Shown one piece after another: positions 1-8,068 of a DNA stretch of 42,573 nucleotides. The stretch lies in the NCBI GenBank assembly GCA_019749855.1, contig JAIEPI010000132.1:1-42573 (forward strand), given 5' to 3'. Source of the DNA: Rickettsiales bacterium (GTDB lineage Bacteria; Pseudomonadota; Alphaproteobacteria; Rickettsiales; UBA998). The number at the start of each line of letters is the position of its first letter. Position 1 is the first letter of the stretch. The position numbers and the translations under genes were made by a program. Under the pieces are notes generated by a model. That model was not told the DNA's origin. It saw only the letters and a list, made by a program, of their open reading frames with translations, and ran no database searches.

Positions 1-1312
1 AATACGGGAAGTCGACGATCCAGCAGAATTTGAACACGTTCGGGTCAATGAGATTCAGCACTTTGCCGAGCTCAATGCGCACCTTGCCGGCAATCTCGGC
101 CGCCTCGTCCTGGCTGCCGGAGGAGAAAAAGACGGAGTCGCCATGATTCAGTTTCGCGACGGTACGCAGCTCAGCGAGCTTTTCGGCGCTGAGGAATTTC
201 GCAATCGGGCCTTTCGCTTCACCGGATTCATCGAACACGATGTAGGCCAGTCCCTTTGCCCCTTGCTCCTGTGCGAAGGCAATGGTTTTGTCAAAGAAAC
301 TGCGTGGCTGCGACGCGGTGTTAGGCGCGGGAATAGCGCGGATGGTGCCGCCCTTCTCAATCAGGCCGGTGAAGATGCCAAAGCCGGAGCCGCGCCATAC
401 TTCTGTGGCATCGCAAATCTCGATCGGATTACGCAGGTCAGGCTTATCGACGCCGTATTTCAGCATCGCCTCATCATAGGGAATGCGCACGAAGGGCGGC
501 TTGGTCGCGTCCTTCGTTGAAAACTCTGCAAACACTTCATAGAGCACCGGCTCAATGGCGGCGAAGACATCGTCCTGCGTGACGAAGCTCATTTCCATAT
601 CAAGCTGGTAGAACTCACCGGGCGAGCGGTCGGCACGCGCGTCCTCATCACGAAAGCATGGCGCAATCTGGAAGTAACGGTCAAAGCCCGCCACCATGAG
701 CAGCTGCTTGAATTGCTGCGGCGCTTGCGGCAGAGCATAAAACTTGCCCGGATGCACACGTGAGGGCACGAGGTAATCGCGCGCGCCTTCGGGCGAGGAG
801 GCGGTCAGGATCGGCGTTTGGAACTCATTAAACCCGCGATCAGTCATCTTGCGACGCAGTGCCGCAATGATTTGCGAGCGCAGAATAATGTTCTTGTGCA
901 GGCTCTCGCGGCGCAGATCGAGGAAGCGGTAGCGCAGGCGGATATTCTCGTTCATATCGCGCTCAGCGTTCACCTGCAGCGGCAGTGGGTCAGCCTCGGA
1001 TTCCACTCGCGCTGCAGTCACGCGAACTTCCACTTCACCGGTGGGAAGCTCTTTATTGATGGTCTCTGGCGTGCGCGCAATCACTGTGCCTTCGATGGTC
1101 ACCACGCTTTCCAGCCGTACACGATTCAGTGTGTCAAAATCGACGTGGTCGCTCTCGATCACCAGTTGGGTTAGCCCGTAATGATCGCGCAGATCCACAA
1201 ACATCAGTTGCCCGTGATCACGCTTGCGATGCACCCACCCAGAGAGTTTGACACTCTGGCCGAGCGATATTGGGGTGAGTTCCCCGCAGGTATGAGAGCG
1301 GTATGCGTGCAT
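1..1312 (-). CDS. aspS: Aspartyl-tRNA synthetase, 3' end outside window
   Basis: Charges tRNA-Asp (or tRNA-Asp and tRNA-Asn in the non-discriminating type) with aspartate in the cytoplasm. About 437 N-terminal codons are visible and the rest lies beyond base 1. The protein opens MHAYRSHTCGEL, followed by the OB-fold anticodon-binding region (VKLSGWVHRKRDHG, then FVDLRDHYG). It continues into the class II catalytic core, with motif 2 read as FRDEDARADRSPGEFYQLD, and then the bacterial GAD insert near GDSVFFSSGSQDEAAE. The visible 3' edge (FKFCWIVDFPYF) is the usual stretch after that insert, so the gene looks intact up to the window edge. The ATG at 1312-1310 matches the family's N-terminus; no strong Shine-Dalgarno is visible. 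A typical bacterial AspRS is about 590 residues. Confidence 0.96.
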   Translation of the reverse strand, partial: MHAYRSHTCGELTPISLGQSVKLSGWVHRKRDHGQLMFVDLRDHYGLTQLVIESDHVDFDTLNRVRLESVVTIEGTVIARTPETINKELPTGEVEVRVTAARVESEADPLPLQVNAERDMNENIRLRYRFLDLRRESLHKNIILRSQIIAALRRKMTDRGFNEFQTPILTASSPEGARDYLVPSRVHPGKFYALPQAPQQFKQLLMVAGFDRYFQIAPCFRDEDARADRSPGEFYQLDMEMSFVTQDDVFAAIEPVLYEVFAEFSTKDATKPPFVRIPYDEAMLKYGVDKPDLRNPIEICDATEVWRGSGFGIFTGLIEKGGTIRAIPAPNTASQPRSFFDKTIAFAQEQGAKGLAYIVFDESGEAKGPIAKFLSAEKLAELRTVAKLNHGDSVFFSSGSQDEAAEIAGKVRIELGKVLNLIDPNVFKFCWIVDFPY

Positions 1313-1349
1313 AAAATGGCGCTTTTCTTGAGGTTACAAAGAGAAAGAC

Positions 1350-1378
1350 GGTATAATTGAGCGAACGGCAAAAGCCAA
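1350..1378 (-). promoter_or_regulatory. Candidate sigma70-type promoter of aspS
   Basis: On the minus strand, TTGGCT (1378-1373), a 17-bp spacer and TATACC (1355-1350) would start transcription about 30 nt before the aspS ATG. The same AT-rich core reads TATAAT on the plus strand (1352-1357), with TTGAGG (1328-1333) 18 bp before it, so the direction is ambiguous. The aspS direction is preferred because the plus-strand reading would run antisense into the next gene. Confidence 0.45.
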
Positions 1379-1388
1379 GGGGTGATTA

Positions 1389-1598
1389 CTAATCCTCGTC
1401 AGGCCCATTGCGAAAAAGATCCGTTTGCGGGGCGTATTGCTCTACTTTCATGCGTTCATCGCGTTTTTCCTGTGCGCGATCCGTGAAGAAATGCAGCACC
1501 GACCACAGGATAGCCACCACTCCGCCGGCAATAATCGGTGATTTACTATAGGCCCATGCCCCAATAAACACGAGAAGATAGATGAATAACATCCCCAT
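1389..1598 (-). CDS. Small single-pass membrane protein, unknown
   Basis: A 69-residue protein of no family I recognise. Residues 1-40 are hydrophobic (GMLFIYLLVFIGAWAY, then IIAGGVVAILWSVLHFF), which suggests one long or two short membrane segments. A charged tail follows (TDRAQEKRDERMK...) and ends in acidic residues. The start is supported by AAGGAG six bases before the ATG. It lies upstream of aspS in the same orientation, with the candidate aspS promoter in between, so partial co-transcription is possible. It is short, but the strong ribosome-binding site and clear hydrophobic/charged partition make it a credible gene. Confidence 0.7.
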   Translation of the reverse strand: MGMLFIYLLVFIGAWAYSKSPIIAGGVVAILWSVLHFFTDRAQEKRDERMKVEQYAPQTDLFRNGPDED

Positions 1599-1725
1599 CG
1601 CTTACTCCTTACCTGCATTCTTGTTCGCCCACACCCTAGCCATAGAACATGCCTTACGTGGCGTCACCCGCACAACAAAAAAGTTTCATACTTGATTTGC
1701 TGGCGCAAACATGGATGCTCACAGC

Positions 1726-2886
1726 ATGACGCATGTAATTACCACCACCGATGCCTTAGAAAAATTTTGTGAACCGCTACGTGGCGCAAGCTTCATCACG
1801 TTCGATACCGAATTTATTCGTGAGAAAACCTATTACCCGCAGCTTTGCCTGATGCAGATATGCGGGCCGGATGCAACGCACGCCGCCGCCATCGATACAT
1901 TGGCTACGGGGCTTGATCTGTCGCCCGTCTATGCCTTGCTGGATGATACGAATATCGTCAAAGTGATGCATGCGGGCAAGCAGGATATTGAGATTCTGGT
2001 CAATCGACAGGGGCGTATCCCTGCACCGCTTTTTGATACACAAGTCGCTGCCATGGTGTGCGGCTATGGCGAACAAATAGGCTATGAGAGCATTGTGCGT
2101 CAACTCACTGGCACTTCAATTGATAAATCACAGCAGTTCACTGATTGGGCACAGCGGCCGCTCTCCCCACAGCAAATCACCTATGCGATTGCGGATGTCG
2201 TGCATTTATGTGCGGTGTATCGTGCCTTGCTCTCAGAGCTGACCCAAGGCAATCGTCTGCAATGGATGGATGAGGAAATCACCAAGATGCAGGATCTCTC
2301 CGCGTATGTGGTGGAGCCAAAAGACGCCTGGTTACGTCAGAAAAAACGACATGGTTCACCGCATTATCTGGCGCGCTTGCGGGCATTGGCTGCATGGCGT
2401 GAACAAGAGGCACAGGCACGAGATGTCCCGCGCGGTCGCCTGATTAAAGATGATACGCTGCAGGAATTAGCAATGACAGCACCAAAAAATCTGGCAGCGC
2501 TCAGTCGGGCCAGAGGGTTGGGCAATCATTTGTCACAGCAACAAAAAGAAACGCTACTACAACTCGTGGCAGAGGCTTCCGTTTTGCCACGTGAGGCATG
2601 CCCAGTGAGTGAGCCCCACCGCCCTGTCTCTCCCACCCACGAGCTACAACGCGACTTACTCAAACTGTTGTTAAAACTGGTCTGTGAGCGCCAACGCATC
2701 TCGCCGCGCCTTGTGGCGGATGGTGACATGCTGAGCGCGATGATTGAAGGGCAGCGAGAGCTTCCGGTGTTTAATGGCTGGCGTTACGATTTATTTGGTA
2801 AGCTGGCTCTACCATTACTCGAGGGAAAACTGGCCCTTGGCATTGATCCCGCGCAGCAGACCGTGGTTGAATTCAGCAAGGAATAA
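1726..2886 (+). CDS. rnd: Ribonuclease D
   Basis: 3'-5' exoribonuclease that trims tRNA precursors and other stable RNAs. The N-terminal DEDD exonuclease domain shows FDTEF (first Asp/Glu pair), a central MHAGKQDIEIL segment and YAIADVVHL (the DEDDy-type C-terminal motif). An HRDC-like helical region follows (LARLRALAAWREQEAQARDVPRG...), with a second degenerate one near the C-terminus. The length of 386 residues is normal for the family. I prefer the ATG at 1726 (MTHVITTTDAL, the usual family N-terminus) over the in-frame ATG at 1711, which adds five residues; neither has a strong Shine-Dalgarno. It converges on the DUF2336 pair. Confidence 0.93.
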   Translation: MTHVITTTDALEKFCEPLRGASFITFDTEFIREKTYYPQLCLMQICGPDATHAAAIDTLATGLDLSPVYALLDDTNIVKVMHAGKQDIEILVNRQGRIPAPLFDTQVAAMVCGYGEQIGYESIVRQLTGTSIDKSQQFTDWAQRPLSPQQITYAIADVVHLCAVYRALLSELTQGNRLQWMDEEITKMQDLSAYVVEPKDAWLRQKKRHGSPHYLARLRALAAWREQEAQARDVPRGRLIKDDTLQELAMTAPKNLAALSRARGLGNHLSQQQKETLLQLVAEASVLPREACPVSEPHRPVSPTHELQRDLLKLLLKLVCERQRISPRLVADGDMLSAMIEGQRELPVFNGWRYDLFGKLALPLLEGKLALGIDPAQQTVVEFSKE

Positions 2887-2891
2887 GCGGT

Positions 2892-2916
2892 AAAAAAACG
2901 CCCGTGATTTTAGGCG
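2892..2916 (-). terminator. Weak intrinsic terminator of the DUF2336 operon
   Basis: On the minus strand a short 4-bp GC stem (CGCC/GGCG, 10-nt loop) overlaps the stop codon of the downstream DUF2336 gene and is followed by seven T residues. The stem is short, so termination may be inefficient. The complement could also stop rnd transcripts. Confidence 0.35.
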
Positions 2917-4070
2917 CCCTGTGTTTGACGCTGGCGTATAATGGCCAGAATGTAGGAGAGATTCTCTACATGCTCCTCCTCTGAGGATTCAATCATACGC
3001 CGCACCACAAAGTTAGAAAAATGATGACTACCAGGGCGCGCACCCTCGGATAAAACTGCCTTCACAGAATCCAGAAGCAGGCGCACGGCTTTATACATCG
3101 TACCCGGAAGCTGTGTTTTATTATACAGTGCACGGAAGCCGAGGCGACCGCTATCAGACACCAGCATGCGTGCATTCTCTAGTGGAATATTGGCCAGCCG
3201 TGCCAACGACGACTCAAAGAATACTAAATTGCCCTGACACAGTGCATTGATGATAAGTGAGGATGTTAAGCGGCCGCTCTCAAAAAGCTGATCGACCAAT
3301 TTAATGGTTTGAGATTGGTCCACTGAAGCGCCCAACAAAGCGAGCGTTGTGCCTTCTTCCGCGAAGCGTGCACCGGCTTCTAATTGCTCCCTGTCGGCAA
3401 CTCTGCATTTATCCTTAAGCTGTCGCAGCATTTCATCGGAGACAAAATGCGTCAGGCGCTCAACGGCAGCCACGGGTAAGCTGTTGCGCGACATCATACT
3501 CATGACGATATTTTGATCCGACTTCGCCTGTTCAGCAATTTGGAAAAAAGATTTATCTGATATGCGCGCAGACTGGTTATCCAGGACTTCTTTGATAACA
3601 TCAGGTAACTGGGTATTCACTAATGAGCCGGACACAGTTTCAGAGAGTTCCTCTCGCTGCGCAATGGCAATATAGCGCCAGATTTCCTCTGTGTTCTGGA
3701 CAATATCAACGAGATCATCATCCTTGAGAACGCTCGACATGGTGAGCATCGGCACGGCAACCGCCTCTAAGTCCCTTGCTAATGTTAAGGCAATGTCATG
3801 CGGAATGTGCGGGTTGCTCTGAAGACTCTCAGACATCGCGTGCCGGACGCGAATAGCTGAGTCCTGCACGAGGAGGCGAAAAATCTGCTCCGCCACCTGC
3901 ATTTCATTTTCGTTGAGAACATCCGGACTGTAATGTCGGCTCACTTTTTCCAAGACATCAATTTTGGTTTCCAGTGTTGGCTGTTCCAGCAAACGCCGTA
4001 CATCGTCCTGCGTTAGACGCACGGAATCTTGTGGGGTGACAACGATCTCAGTGGATGGTCCGAAGCTCAT
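2910..4070 (-). CDS. DUF2336 protein, second of a tandem pair
   Basis: A 386-residue, largely alpha-helical protein assigned to DUF2336, a family common in alphaproteobacteria and of unclear biochemical role. The repeating helical pattern is HEAT-like: 'VAEQIFRLLVQDSAIRVR', 'LARDLEAVAVPMLTMS', 'LKDDDLVDIVQNTEE'. No signal peptide, membrane segment or catalytic motif is seen. Its ATG at 4070 lies inside the 3' end of the upstream paralogue (23-bp overlap), so translational coupling is likely. It shares with that paralogue the segments ILR/FRLLxxD, AxPMLxxS and GRLGFRxLY (GPLGFRTLC in the paralogue), so the two arose by tandem duplication. Family confidence is good; function is unknown. Confidence 0.82.
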   Translation of the reverse strand: MSFGPSTEIVVTPQDSVRLTQDDVRRLLEQPTLETKIDVLEKVSRHYSPDVLNENEMQVAEQIFRLLVQDSAIRVRHAMSESLQSNPHIPHDIALTLARDLEAVAVPMLTMSSVLKDDDLVDIVQNTEEIWRYIAIAQREELSETVSGSLVNTQLPDVIKEVLDNQSARISDKSFFQIAEQAKSDQNIVMSMMSRNSLPVAAVERLTHFVSDEMLRQLKDKCRVADREQLEAGARFAEEGTTLALLGASVDQSQTIKLVDQLFESGRLTSSLIINALCQGNLVFFESSLARLANIPLENARMLVSDSGRLGFRALYNKTQLPGTMYKAVRLLLDSVKAVLSEGARPGSHHFSNFVVRRMIESSEEEHVENLSYILAIIRQRQTQGA

Positions 4071-5163
4071 GATCTGCTGCAGTGATAAAGTTAATAACCG
4101 CGTTCATATTCGTGACAAGCTGGTCGTAGCGATGCGCTCGAATATAATCCAACAACTGCTGTGTATAAGTCGCGCTGTCAACATGCTCATTACGTGGAGA
4201 CTGCTGCACGTAACGATAAATCGCATCCAATGCATCCACAAAATTGGCAGGAACACCGGCCGCCGTGCAAAGCGTACGGAAACCTAAAGGGCCTCTGTCC
4301 AAAAGAAGTTTACGCGCACTGTCCTGACTAACATCAGCGCGCGTGGCAAGCGCTGCATCAAAAAACTGCTTTTCTCCCTGAGCTAAGGCGCGCAATGTCA
4401 GCGAAATGCTTAAACGTTTGTTTTTATGCATCTGTTGTACCAAAAGCACTGTCTCCTCTTCGCTCATCCATAAGGTTAAGAAACGAAGCATGGCCGATTC
4501 ACGTTGCAAGTCTGCCTCCTGACTCACCATATTCCATGGGAGACGAAACTTCTTGGTCAGCTGTTTCTTGAGTTGGGTAGAAACCAGCGAATGAAGCTTC
4601 TCAGCCAAACGCACATTCATACCACCACGAAACACCAGGGATTCCAGTATGTCCTGTTCATGACGAAATTCGTTAAGCAAATACTCCAGATCCGCATCAC
4701 CGATATCAGCATCACTATTTCCCAGCAATGAAACAACAACGATTTCGCTACGTGTGGCCACCAGCTGACGACTGACTTTTGCTGATAAATTATGACGGCG
4801 ACTGATCGCCAGCCATTTGCGAACTTCCCTAGTGGAGCGAATAATCTCCAGCAAATCTTCGTCGTTCAACAACATAGAAAACTCAAGTACCGGCATCGCA
4901 ATCTCAGCCGTATCATTGGCTAAAGCCAGCACCACATCACGCGGCACCTGGTGATTTCTTTTTAAATTCTCGGCGATGGCTTTACGTACCATGCTGGAAG
5001 TATCTCGAAGCAATAAACGGAAGATCTCAATAGCGATTTTTGCTTCGTTGGGCGTAAATTGCGAATGGTTAAATTGCTCCGAGACTTTAGAGGCAATATA
5101 GGAGCGCACTTTGGGGGATGGTTCATGAATCAGGCGATTCAAATCGTGGGGCGTAATGCTCAC
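4048..5163 (-). CDS. DUF2336 protein, first of a tandem pair
   Basis: A 371-residue DUF2336 protein, all-helical with HEAT-like repeats (KIAIEIFRLLLRDTSSMVR, IAMPVLEFSMLLNDEDLLEII). It starts at GTG 5163, supported by AAGGA nine bases upstream. A stronger AGGAGG at 5200-5195 sits directly before an out-of-frame ATG that would encode only six residues (MNIINR) ending at the AAGGA, so a coupled leader peptide is conceivable but unproven. About 250 bp of AT-rich non-coding DNA upstream (5164-5417) should hold the operon promoter; I could not settle on one -35/-10 pair. It overlaps the second DUF2336 gene by 23 bp. Confidence 0.82.
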   Translation of the reverse strand: MSITPHDLNRLIHEPSPKVRSYIASKVSEQFNHSQFTPNEAKIAIEIFRLLLRDTSSMVRKAIAENLKRNHQVPRDVVLALANDTAEIAMPVLEFSMLLNDEDLLEIIRSTREVRKWLAISRRHNLSAKVSRQLVATRSEIVVVSLLGNSDADIGDADLEYLLNEFRHEQDILESLVFRGGMNVRLAEKLHSLVSTQLKKQLTKKFRLPWNMVSQEADLQRESAMLRFLTLWMSEEETVLLVQQMHKNKRLSISLTLRALAQGEKQFFDAALATRADVSQDSARKLLLDRGPLGFRTLCTAAGVPANFVDALDAIYRYVQQSPRNEHVDSATYTQQLLDYIRAHRYDQLVTNMNAVINFITAADHELRTIH

Positions 5164-5417
5164 AAGCGCATCCTTAACGGTTAATGATGTTCATCCTCCT
5201 AATTTACGCCAAAGTTAGTAAAGAATTGTTTAATGTATGCGCTAAATAAAACGAAAATTTTAGCTACATTACCTTAGGGGTTATTTTGTATATTTATCAG
5301 TATATAGTAGCTGTATAGTTCTATCTTTTTTTATCTTCTTTTTGACGCTGGTTAAAAATATAAAAAACGTTTATTTAATTAATTTCTTTCCAAAATAGTA
5401 AATATGACGAGAAATCA

Positions 5418-5966
5418 TTAATTGCTTGTGGGATCAGCTTCCCTTTCTTTTCCCTGACGCTGGGTTGCCATTTCATTGGCAATCACGCTGATATGTCCGT
5501 CGGCTTCTATGAAAGCAGCCTTGACCTGATCTAGCCGTTCAATACCTTTTTCTCGCAATTGTGCGTGCAACTCATCCATGGAAATAAGCTCCCTGCGCAT
5601 ATTTCGACGCAGGGGCTTTCCATCTTTCACCAAAAGAAGTGGCGGCGGCTCAAGCCATGAGCGTAGAACCGGAAAACGAAAACTTAGCCAATCAAGCGAA
5701 AAACTCCAAAACATAATCACGGCTACCAGCAATAATCCATCAGGAACCGAATGATAATTGCCTGACATGCCATTCTGCGCTGCGTCAGCAATGAGCACAA
5801 TCACCAGCACATCACTGATGCCGACTGTACCGGCCTGACGTTTTAGCATCAGGCGCATGAGCACGAAAAGCCCGAAATACATCACCGTACCTCGCACGAC
5901 TATTTCAAGAAGCGGCGTATCCCTGCCCCATACGTCTTGCCAGTTTACGGATAAAAAAGACTCCAT
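5418..5966 (-). CDS. DUF421 (YetF-like) membrane protein
   Basis: A 182-residue inner-membrane protein of the DUF421/YetF family. Three N-terminal membrane segments are visible (around VVRGTVMYFGLFVLMRL, ISDVLVIVLIADAAQNG and GLLLVAVIMFWSFSLDWL). A cytoplasmic C-terminal domain follows, with the family features PPPLLLVKDGKPLRRNMRR, 'MDELHAQLREKGIERLDQVKAAFIEADG' (shown in the translation, split here by role) and ISVIANE. The ATG at 5966 is chosen because GGAGG lies six bases upstream; a TTG two codons earlier would abut that site. In Bacillus the family has been linked to the cell surface and spores, but its general function is open. Monocistronic, with AT-rich DNA downstream. Confidence 0.85.
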   Translation of the reverse strand: MESFLSVNWQDVWGRDTPLLEIVVRGTVMYFGLFVLMRLMLKRQAGTVGISDVLVIVLIADAAQNGMSGNYHSVPDGLLLVAVIMFWSFSLDWLSFRFPVLRSWLEPPPLLLVKDGKPLRRNMRRELISMDELHAQLREKGIERLDQVKAAFIEADGHISVIANEMATQRQGKEREADPTSN

Positions 5967-6020
5967 GGCCAACCTCCGTTACGGCTCCCATCAAGGAGTG
6001 ATGATGTGCTCGGATGATAC

Positions 6021-7274
6021 CTAGATAAGTGGGTCGCGATAGCGATCTTTGAACCAGAAAAGCGTGAAAAGTGTGACGGCGGCGGAGGCCATCAGGTAAA
6101 AGGCGACGACTTTAGGGTCTCCTGTCTCACGTATCAGCCATGTGGACACAATCGGGGCAGTGCCGCCAAACAACGCACCAGCGATGTTATACGAAATCGC
6201 CATCGCCGTGTAGCGCACACTTGTTGGAAACAACTCCACCAGAACCGCTGGCACCGGCCCAAGAAACGTGCCGTTGATTAAGGCAAAGATCATCAGACCC
6301 AGCAGAATCAGCACAAAACTACCGGAGTTAATCAGCATGAAAATTGGGTAGGCCAGTAATAGCAATGCCAAGGCACTGACAAACAGAACCGGCTTACGCC
6401 CCACACGATCAGATAAACGGGCGCTCCAGATAATCACTGGCAACATGAAAAGCATGGTGATGGTGTTAAGAATCAGCGAATCGCCTATGCTATGCCCAAG
6501 CACCGTCGACAGATAGCTCAGCATAAACACCGCCAGAATATAGAACGGCAATGTCACCGTGAGGTAGATGCCAACGCCTTGCGCCATAGGAGCCAGATGT
6601 TTGCCAAACGCATCGCGCAGTGGTCGCTTGGAGAGTGTATCCGCCTCTTTGGCTTCGATATATTTGGGGCTCTCATCGGTGTGATGGCGAATGTAAAAAC
6701 CAACAAAACCAATGAGCAAACCAAGTGCGAAGGGGATGCGCCAGCCCCACTCAATGAGTTGCGCCTCAGTCATGAGCTCGGATGTCACAGTGGCAACCAA
6801 TGAGCCAAGCAACATACCCGCTACCAGAGAGGCCATGGAGGCACTGCCCGCCAAACCACGGCGATGGTCGCTCGAATGCTCGACGATAAAGGTGATGGAG
6901 CCACTAAATTCCCCACCCAGTGAAAGGCCCTGCAATAGGCGAATCAGCGTCAACAAGATGGGTGCCATCACGCCAATATGGGCGTAAGTCGGCAACAGCC
7001 CGATGCAGGCGGTGGGAATCGCCATCATTAGAATCGCAATGGCCAGTGAAATTTTACGGCCATAGCGATCACCAATATAGCCAAACAGGATGGCACCCAA
7101 TGGGCGCATGGCAAAACCCGCTGCAAAAGCGCCATAGGTTGCGATCAGGGAGATCAAGGGATCGTCTGAGGGGAAAAAATGCCGGCTGATGATGGCGGCG
7201 AAATGCCCATAGAGTGCGAAATCATACCATTCCAAGCCGTTGCCAATCATTCCGGAAATTACGACACGACGCAT
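6021..7274 (-). CDS. MFS transporter, metabolite:H+ symporter (MHS) family
   Basis: A 417-residue, twelve-helix major facilitator of the metabolite:proton symporter type (relatives: ProP, KgtP, citrate and shikimate permeases). MHS hallmarks are the N-terminal GNGLEWYDFALYG, the loop 2-3 motif GYIGDRYGRKIS, the LQGLSLGGEFSGS segment in helix 4 and the second-half loop ARLSDRVGRKPVL. The substrate, probably a small carboxylate or zwitterion, cannot be read from sequence. The ATG at 7274 is preceded by AAAGGA. It is divergent from the GlcG-like gene across 181 bp, which should carry both promoters. Confidence 0.9.
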   Translation of the reverse strand: MRRVVISGMIGNGLEWYDFALYGHFAAIISRHFFPSDDPLISLIATYGAFAAGFAMRPLGAILFGYIGDRYGRKISLAIAILMMAIPTACIGLLPTYAHIGVMAPILLTLIRLLQGLSLGGEFSGSITFIVEHSSDHRRGLAGSASMASLVAGMLLGSLVATVTSELMTEAQLIEWGWRIPFALGLLIGFVGFYIRHHTDESPKYIEAKEADTLSKRPLRDAFGKHLAPMAQGVGIYLTVTLPFYILAVFMLSYLSTVLGHSIGDSLILNTITMLFMLPVIIWSARLSDRVGRKPVLFVSALALLLLAYPIFMLINSGSFVLILLGLMIFALINGTFLGPVPAVLVELFPTSVRYTAMAISYNIAGALFGGTAPIVSTWLIRETGDPKVVAFYLMASAAVTLFTLFWFKDRYRDPLI

Positions 7275-7455
7275 GGGCTGTTCCTTTATTCAATGGCAAT
7301 GGCATCAGACATAGCTAGCGCCGCGGCCTCGCTCAAGCCTTTTTGGCGAGATCCCGGCATCGTAAGGCCCCTGCAACGCATCATTTCAAGCATCCCTGCT
7401 GGTATTTTCTGCCAATTGCCGCTACAGCTTGGAAAAATAACTTGCAGGATTCCGC

Positions 7456-7866
7456 ATGTATTTGAAACCCGCCCTCACCAGTATCGACGTACAACGCATG
7501 ATGAACGCCTGCAAAGAAGAGGCGGTCAAAAACCAATGGCGTGTGAGCATTGCCATTGTTGACGAAGGCGGCTATCTGTTGCATCTGGAGCGGATGGATG
7601 GCGCGGTGCTGCAGAGTCCTGATATTGCTTGGCGTAAGGCGCGTACCTCAGCACTCGCTCGCAATACAACCAAAGCGTTAGAGGCCATTGCCAAAGAGCG
7701 CCCAGGCACACTGACTTTTCCTGACAGACTACCGGTTCAGGGGGGTGTTGCACTTCTTTTTGACGGTCAATGTGTGGGCGCTATTGGCGTCTCAGGCGCT
7801 GCATCCGCGGATGATGAAGTGATTGCGCTTGCGGGCGCAGCGCTCATGCCAGCATCCCTTTCTTGA
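7456..7866 (+). CDS. GlcG/HbpS-family (DUF336) protein
   Basis: A 136-residue single-domain protein of the GlcG/HbpS (DUF336) family. Typical features are IAIVDEGGYLLHLERMDGA near residue 35, then IAWRKARTSA, and the C-terminal FPDRLPVQGGVALLFDGQCVGAIGVSGA..DDE. Some relatives bind haem (Streptomyces HbpS); others sit in glycolate or diol-utilisation loci. Neither context is present here, so the ligand is unknown. The start is supported by AGGA six bases before the ATG. It is divergent from the MHS transporter; shared regulation is possible but only an inference. Confidence 0.85.
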   Translation: MYLKPALTSIDVQRMMNACKEEAVKNQWRVSIAIVDEGGYLLHLERMDGAVLQSPDIAWRKARTSALARNTTKALEAIAKERPGTLTFPDRLPVQGGVALLFDGQCVGAIGVSGAASADDEVIALAGAALMPASLS

Positions 7867-7906
7867 AATATCTTTTTTAATTATATCAACGCATTAAAAC
7901 TTGATG

Positions 7907-7915
7907 TGTTATACT
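7907..7915 (+). promoter_or_regulatory. Candidate extended -10 promoter of the histidine kinase gene
   Basis: TATACT at 7910-7915 preceded by TGT (TGn extended -10) lies in an AT-rich stretch after the GlcG-like gene. It would give a leader of about 145 nt, in which two small hairpins can be drawn: GGTC..GACC, and ACCGTA..TACGGT with a 7-nt loop. No convincing -35 is seen. Confidence 0.4.
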
Positions 7916-8068
7916 CTACAAGTAAAACAGCTTCTGGTCATGTGAAGACCGTAGCAGCCTTACGGTTGCATCTAATCAGTCGCTCAAAAAACTGTCTCAA
8001 AAAATTGAAATCTCCCGTTTGATGGGGATTCACTCCGCTCATTCAATCAGTATTTTAAGGTTACGATC

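Noticed and set aside
143..1174. Several plus-strand frames of 65-125 codons
   Set aside because: They are antisense to aspS, whose minus-strand reading gives clear AspRS motifs up to the window edge.
5195..5217. Six-codon leader peptide upstream of the first DUF2336 gene
   Set aside because: The AGGAGG directly abuts its ATG, leaving no spacing for normal initiation; mentioned only as a possibility in the gene entry.
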